DNA from: Dehalococcoidia bacterium
Lineage (GTDB): Bacteria > Chloroflexota > Dehalococcoidia > Dehalococcoidales > DAOWKM01
Length of the DNA stretch: 7,139 nucleotides
Assembly (NCBI GenBank): GCA_030643695.1
Contig: DAOWKM010000006.1
Location: 1 to 7,139, forward strand
Reading direction: 5' to 3'
Made by a program: the position numbers and the translations under genes. Below are positions 5,870 to 7,139 of this stretch, piece by piece (positions within the stretch are counted from its first letter, which is position 1; every line of letters begins with the position of its first letter). The notes beneath the pieces are model-generated. The model ran no database searches. It saw nothing but the letters and a program-made list of their open reading frames with translations, and was not told the origin of the DNA.

Positions 5870-5929
5870 GTGAACAAAGCAAAAATCCTGTCAATAGTTA
5901 CCTCTTCGGTTTCCACACTGTCCCCTTAG
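5870..5929 (+). CDS. Possible 19-residue ORF with strong start signals
   Basis: AGGAG (5859-5863) is 6 bases before a GTG at 5870, downstream of a near-consensus promoter. The frame reads MNKAKILSIVTSSVSTLSP and stops at TAG 5927-5929. The last ten codons overlap the end of cysS on the opposite strand. The good start signals attached to so short a frame suggest one of three things: the remnant 5' end of a gene cut off by a rearrangement, a small peptide or leader ORF, or an antisense RNA with an incidental ORF. I recognise no family. The peptide has a short basic N-terminus and a mildly hydrophobic stretch, like a clipped signal or membrane-anchor start. Confidence 0.3.
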   Translation: MNKAKILSIVTSSVSTLSP

Positions 5930-7139
5930 GGGTATCCTCAAGGGCGATGTCCAGTTCACCCAATTTAGTCCTAATATCATCGGCAAGCTGCCACTGTCCG
6001 GCTTCCCGTAGCTTATCACGAGTAGAAATCAAGAGCTCAACTAAGGGCTCAGCCTCAAGGGAAGGTTTCTCTGGTGGTTTGAGGGTCAAGCCCAACACAC
6101 CAGCCAACTCTACCAGCAACTGCTGCCCTGGAATAACACTGAATCCCTCATCGCTAGCTCGGTTAATGTCTCTGGCTAAATCAAACAAGGTGGCAATAGC
6201 TTGAGGAGTATTAAAATCATCATCCATCGCCTTGATGAACCTTTGTTGGTAAGGCTCAATATCTACTCCCCCACCAGCTTTCTTACCTTCAGCCTCACTA
6301 TAAGCTGCCTGGCGCAACCTGTCGGCTCCCCTCTCCGACGCCTCCAGTCCTTCCTCAGAGTAGGTAAGGGGGCTGCGGTAATGGGAGCTAAGAATAAAGA
6401 TGCGGATGGTATCAGGGCTATACCTTTCCAGTGCTTCCTTCACCGTTATCAGATTGCCCAGAGATTTGCTCATTTTCTCTTCACCAAGCTGAACCAGTCC
6501 ATTATGTAACCAGTATTTAACAAATGGTTTACCGGTAAAGCTCTCTGATTGGGCTATCTCATTCTCATGATGGGGGAAGACCAGGTCCTGCCCACCACCA
6601 TGGATATCAAGGGTATCCCCCAGGTATTTCAGGGACATAGCACTACACTCAATATGCCAGCCGGGTCTACCCTTTCCCCAAGGGCTCTCCCATGATGGCT
6701 CACCCGGCTTGGCTGCCTTCCACAGGGCAAAGTCCATAGGGCTTTCCTTTTCTTCACTACCCATAGCACCTTCCGTAGCCATCATAGACTCCAGGCTGCG
6801 GTGAGACAATCTTCCGTAATCAGGGACGCTCTTTACCCTGAAATAAACACTCCCCTGGGCTGGATAGGCATAACCCTTATCCACTAAACCTTGTATTACC
6901 TCAATAATCTTTGGTATCTCTTCGGTAGCCCTGGGGTAAATATCAGCCCGACTAATATTCAGGGCATCCATATTATCAAAATAGCTATTGGTGTATTTCT
7001 CCGCCAGCTCGCTGGGAGGAACACCGAGCTGATTGGCTCGGTCGATAATCTTATCATCAATATCGGTGATATTCTGCACATATTTCACCTTATAGACACG
7101 AAACTGGAGATAGCGCCGAATGGCATCAAAGCTGATATA
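5898..7139 (-). CDS. cysS: Cysteinyl-tRNA synthetase, N-terminus beyond window
   Basis: This class I synthetase charges tRNA(Cys) with cysteine in the cytoplasm. The reading frame stays open to the window edge, so the GTG at 7088 is an internal valine codon and not the start. Seventeen further codons upstream (reading FDAIRRYLQFRVYKVKYVQNITDIDDKI across that point) match the family. Counting from the GTG codon as 1, signatures are GWHIECSAMS (143-152), GGGQDLVFPHHENE (164-177) and KMSKS (205-209). Zinc ligands C148, H173 and E177 have the same spacing as Cys209, His234 and Glu238 of the E. coli enzyme. That alignment places about 44 residues, including the HIGH motif and the first zinc cysteine, outside the window. 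The C-terminus (DTPKGTVWKPKR) is normal. The gene is convergent with the radical SAM gene, 94 bases apart. Confidence 0.97.
   Translation of the reverse strand, partial: YISFDAIRRYLQFRVYKVKYVQNITDIDDKIIDRANQLGVPPSELAEKYTNSYFDNMDALNISRADIYPRATEEIPKIIEVIQGLVDKGYAYPAQGSVYFRVKSVPDYGRLSHRSLESMMATEGAMGSEEKESPMDFALWKAAKPGEPSWESPWGKGRPGWHIECSAMSLKYLGDTLDIHGGGQDLVFPHHENEIAQSESFTGKPFVKYWLHNGLVQLGEEKMSKSLGNLITVKEALERYSPDTIRIFILSSHYRSPLTYSEEGLEASERGADRLRQAAYSEAEGKKAGGGVDIEPYQQRFIKAMDDDFNTPQAIATLFDLARDINRASDEGFSVIPGQQLLVELAGVLGLTLKPPEKPSLEAEPLVELLISTRDKLREAGQWQLADDIRTKLGELDIALEDTPKGTVWKPKR

Noticed and set aside
5804..5897. Bidirectional intrinsic terminator between the convergent genes
   Set aside because: Only AT-rich or short dyads are present (CTAAAA/TTTTAG; GCAAT/ATTGC). 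There is no GC-rich stem followed by a U-run on either strand.
5830..6204. 124-codon plus-strand open frame starting at TTG
   Set aside because: Lies almost wholly antisense to cysS, has no family resemblance and no ribosome site at its start. The good ribosome site at 5859 belongs to a different frame (GTG at 5870).
6201..6509. 102-codon plus-strand open frame
   Set aside because: Fully antisense to the conserved core of cysS; composition looks like a reverse-strand shadow.
7086..7088. GTG as the start codon of cysS
   Set aside because: The frame continues upstream to the window edge with family-like sequence, and the HIGH motif must still lie beyond it.

Overview
The window reads as ordinary bacterial chromosome of medium G+C, roughly 47-50% in the sampled lines. 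It holds densely packed housekeeping genes, with no mobile element, CRISPR array or rRNA. A GatB-type amidotransferase subunit (indirect Asn/Gln-tRNA synthesis), a two-helix SecG, a SAM hydroxide adenosyltransferase, a MenA-like UbiA prenyltransferase and a B12-binding radical SAM protein fit an anaerobic bacterium. My best guess is Chloroflexota, class Dehalococcoidia. That guess rests on gene content and protein flavour from memory and is not demonstrated by the sequence.

Layout. A complete tRNA-Ala(CGC) with encoded CCA lies on the minus strand at 21-96. A 145-bp divergent spacer (97-241) carries back-to-back promoters, one for the tRNA and one for gatB. On the plus strand five genes follow in one tight run: gatB, secG (1-nt gap), SAM hydroxide adenosyltransferase (28-nt gap), a 41-codon zinc-finger gene (2793-2918) overlapping both neighbours, and a UbiA-family prenyltransferase (4-nt overlap). 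After a 72-bp gap come an AT-rich 66-codon zinc-ribbon gene (3872-4072) and a 569-residue B12-binding/radical SAM gene (4094-5803). A 94-bp convergent spacer follows, then cysS on the minus strand. cysS runs off the right edge and lacks about 44 N-terminal residues, including the HIGH motif.

How the genes relate. gatB, tRNA-Ala and cysS belong to translation, and secG to protein export. The SAM hydroxide adenosyltransferase and the radical SAM enzyme both use S-adenosylmethionine. The prenyltransferase lies between two small zinc-binding proteins and upstream of the radical SAM gene, which hints at a quinone or prenyl-lipid function without proving it. I found no convincing undescribed multi-gene system. 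The points most worth checking are the doubly overlapping 41-codon zinc-finger gene, a near-consensus promoter with ribosome site and GTG start that leads only into the 3' end of cysS, and a gatB start placed so close to its promoter that the transcript is probably leaderless.

No gene-free stretch exceeds 300 bases.
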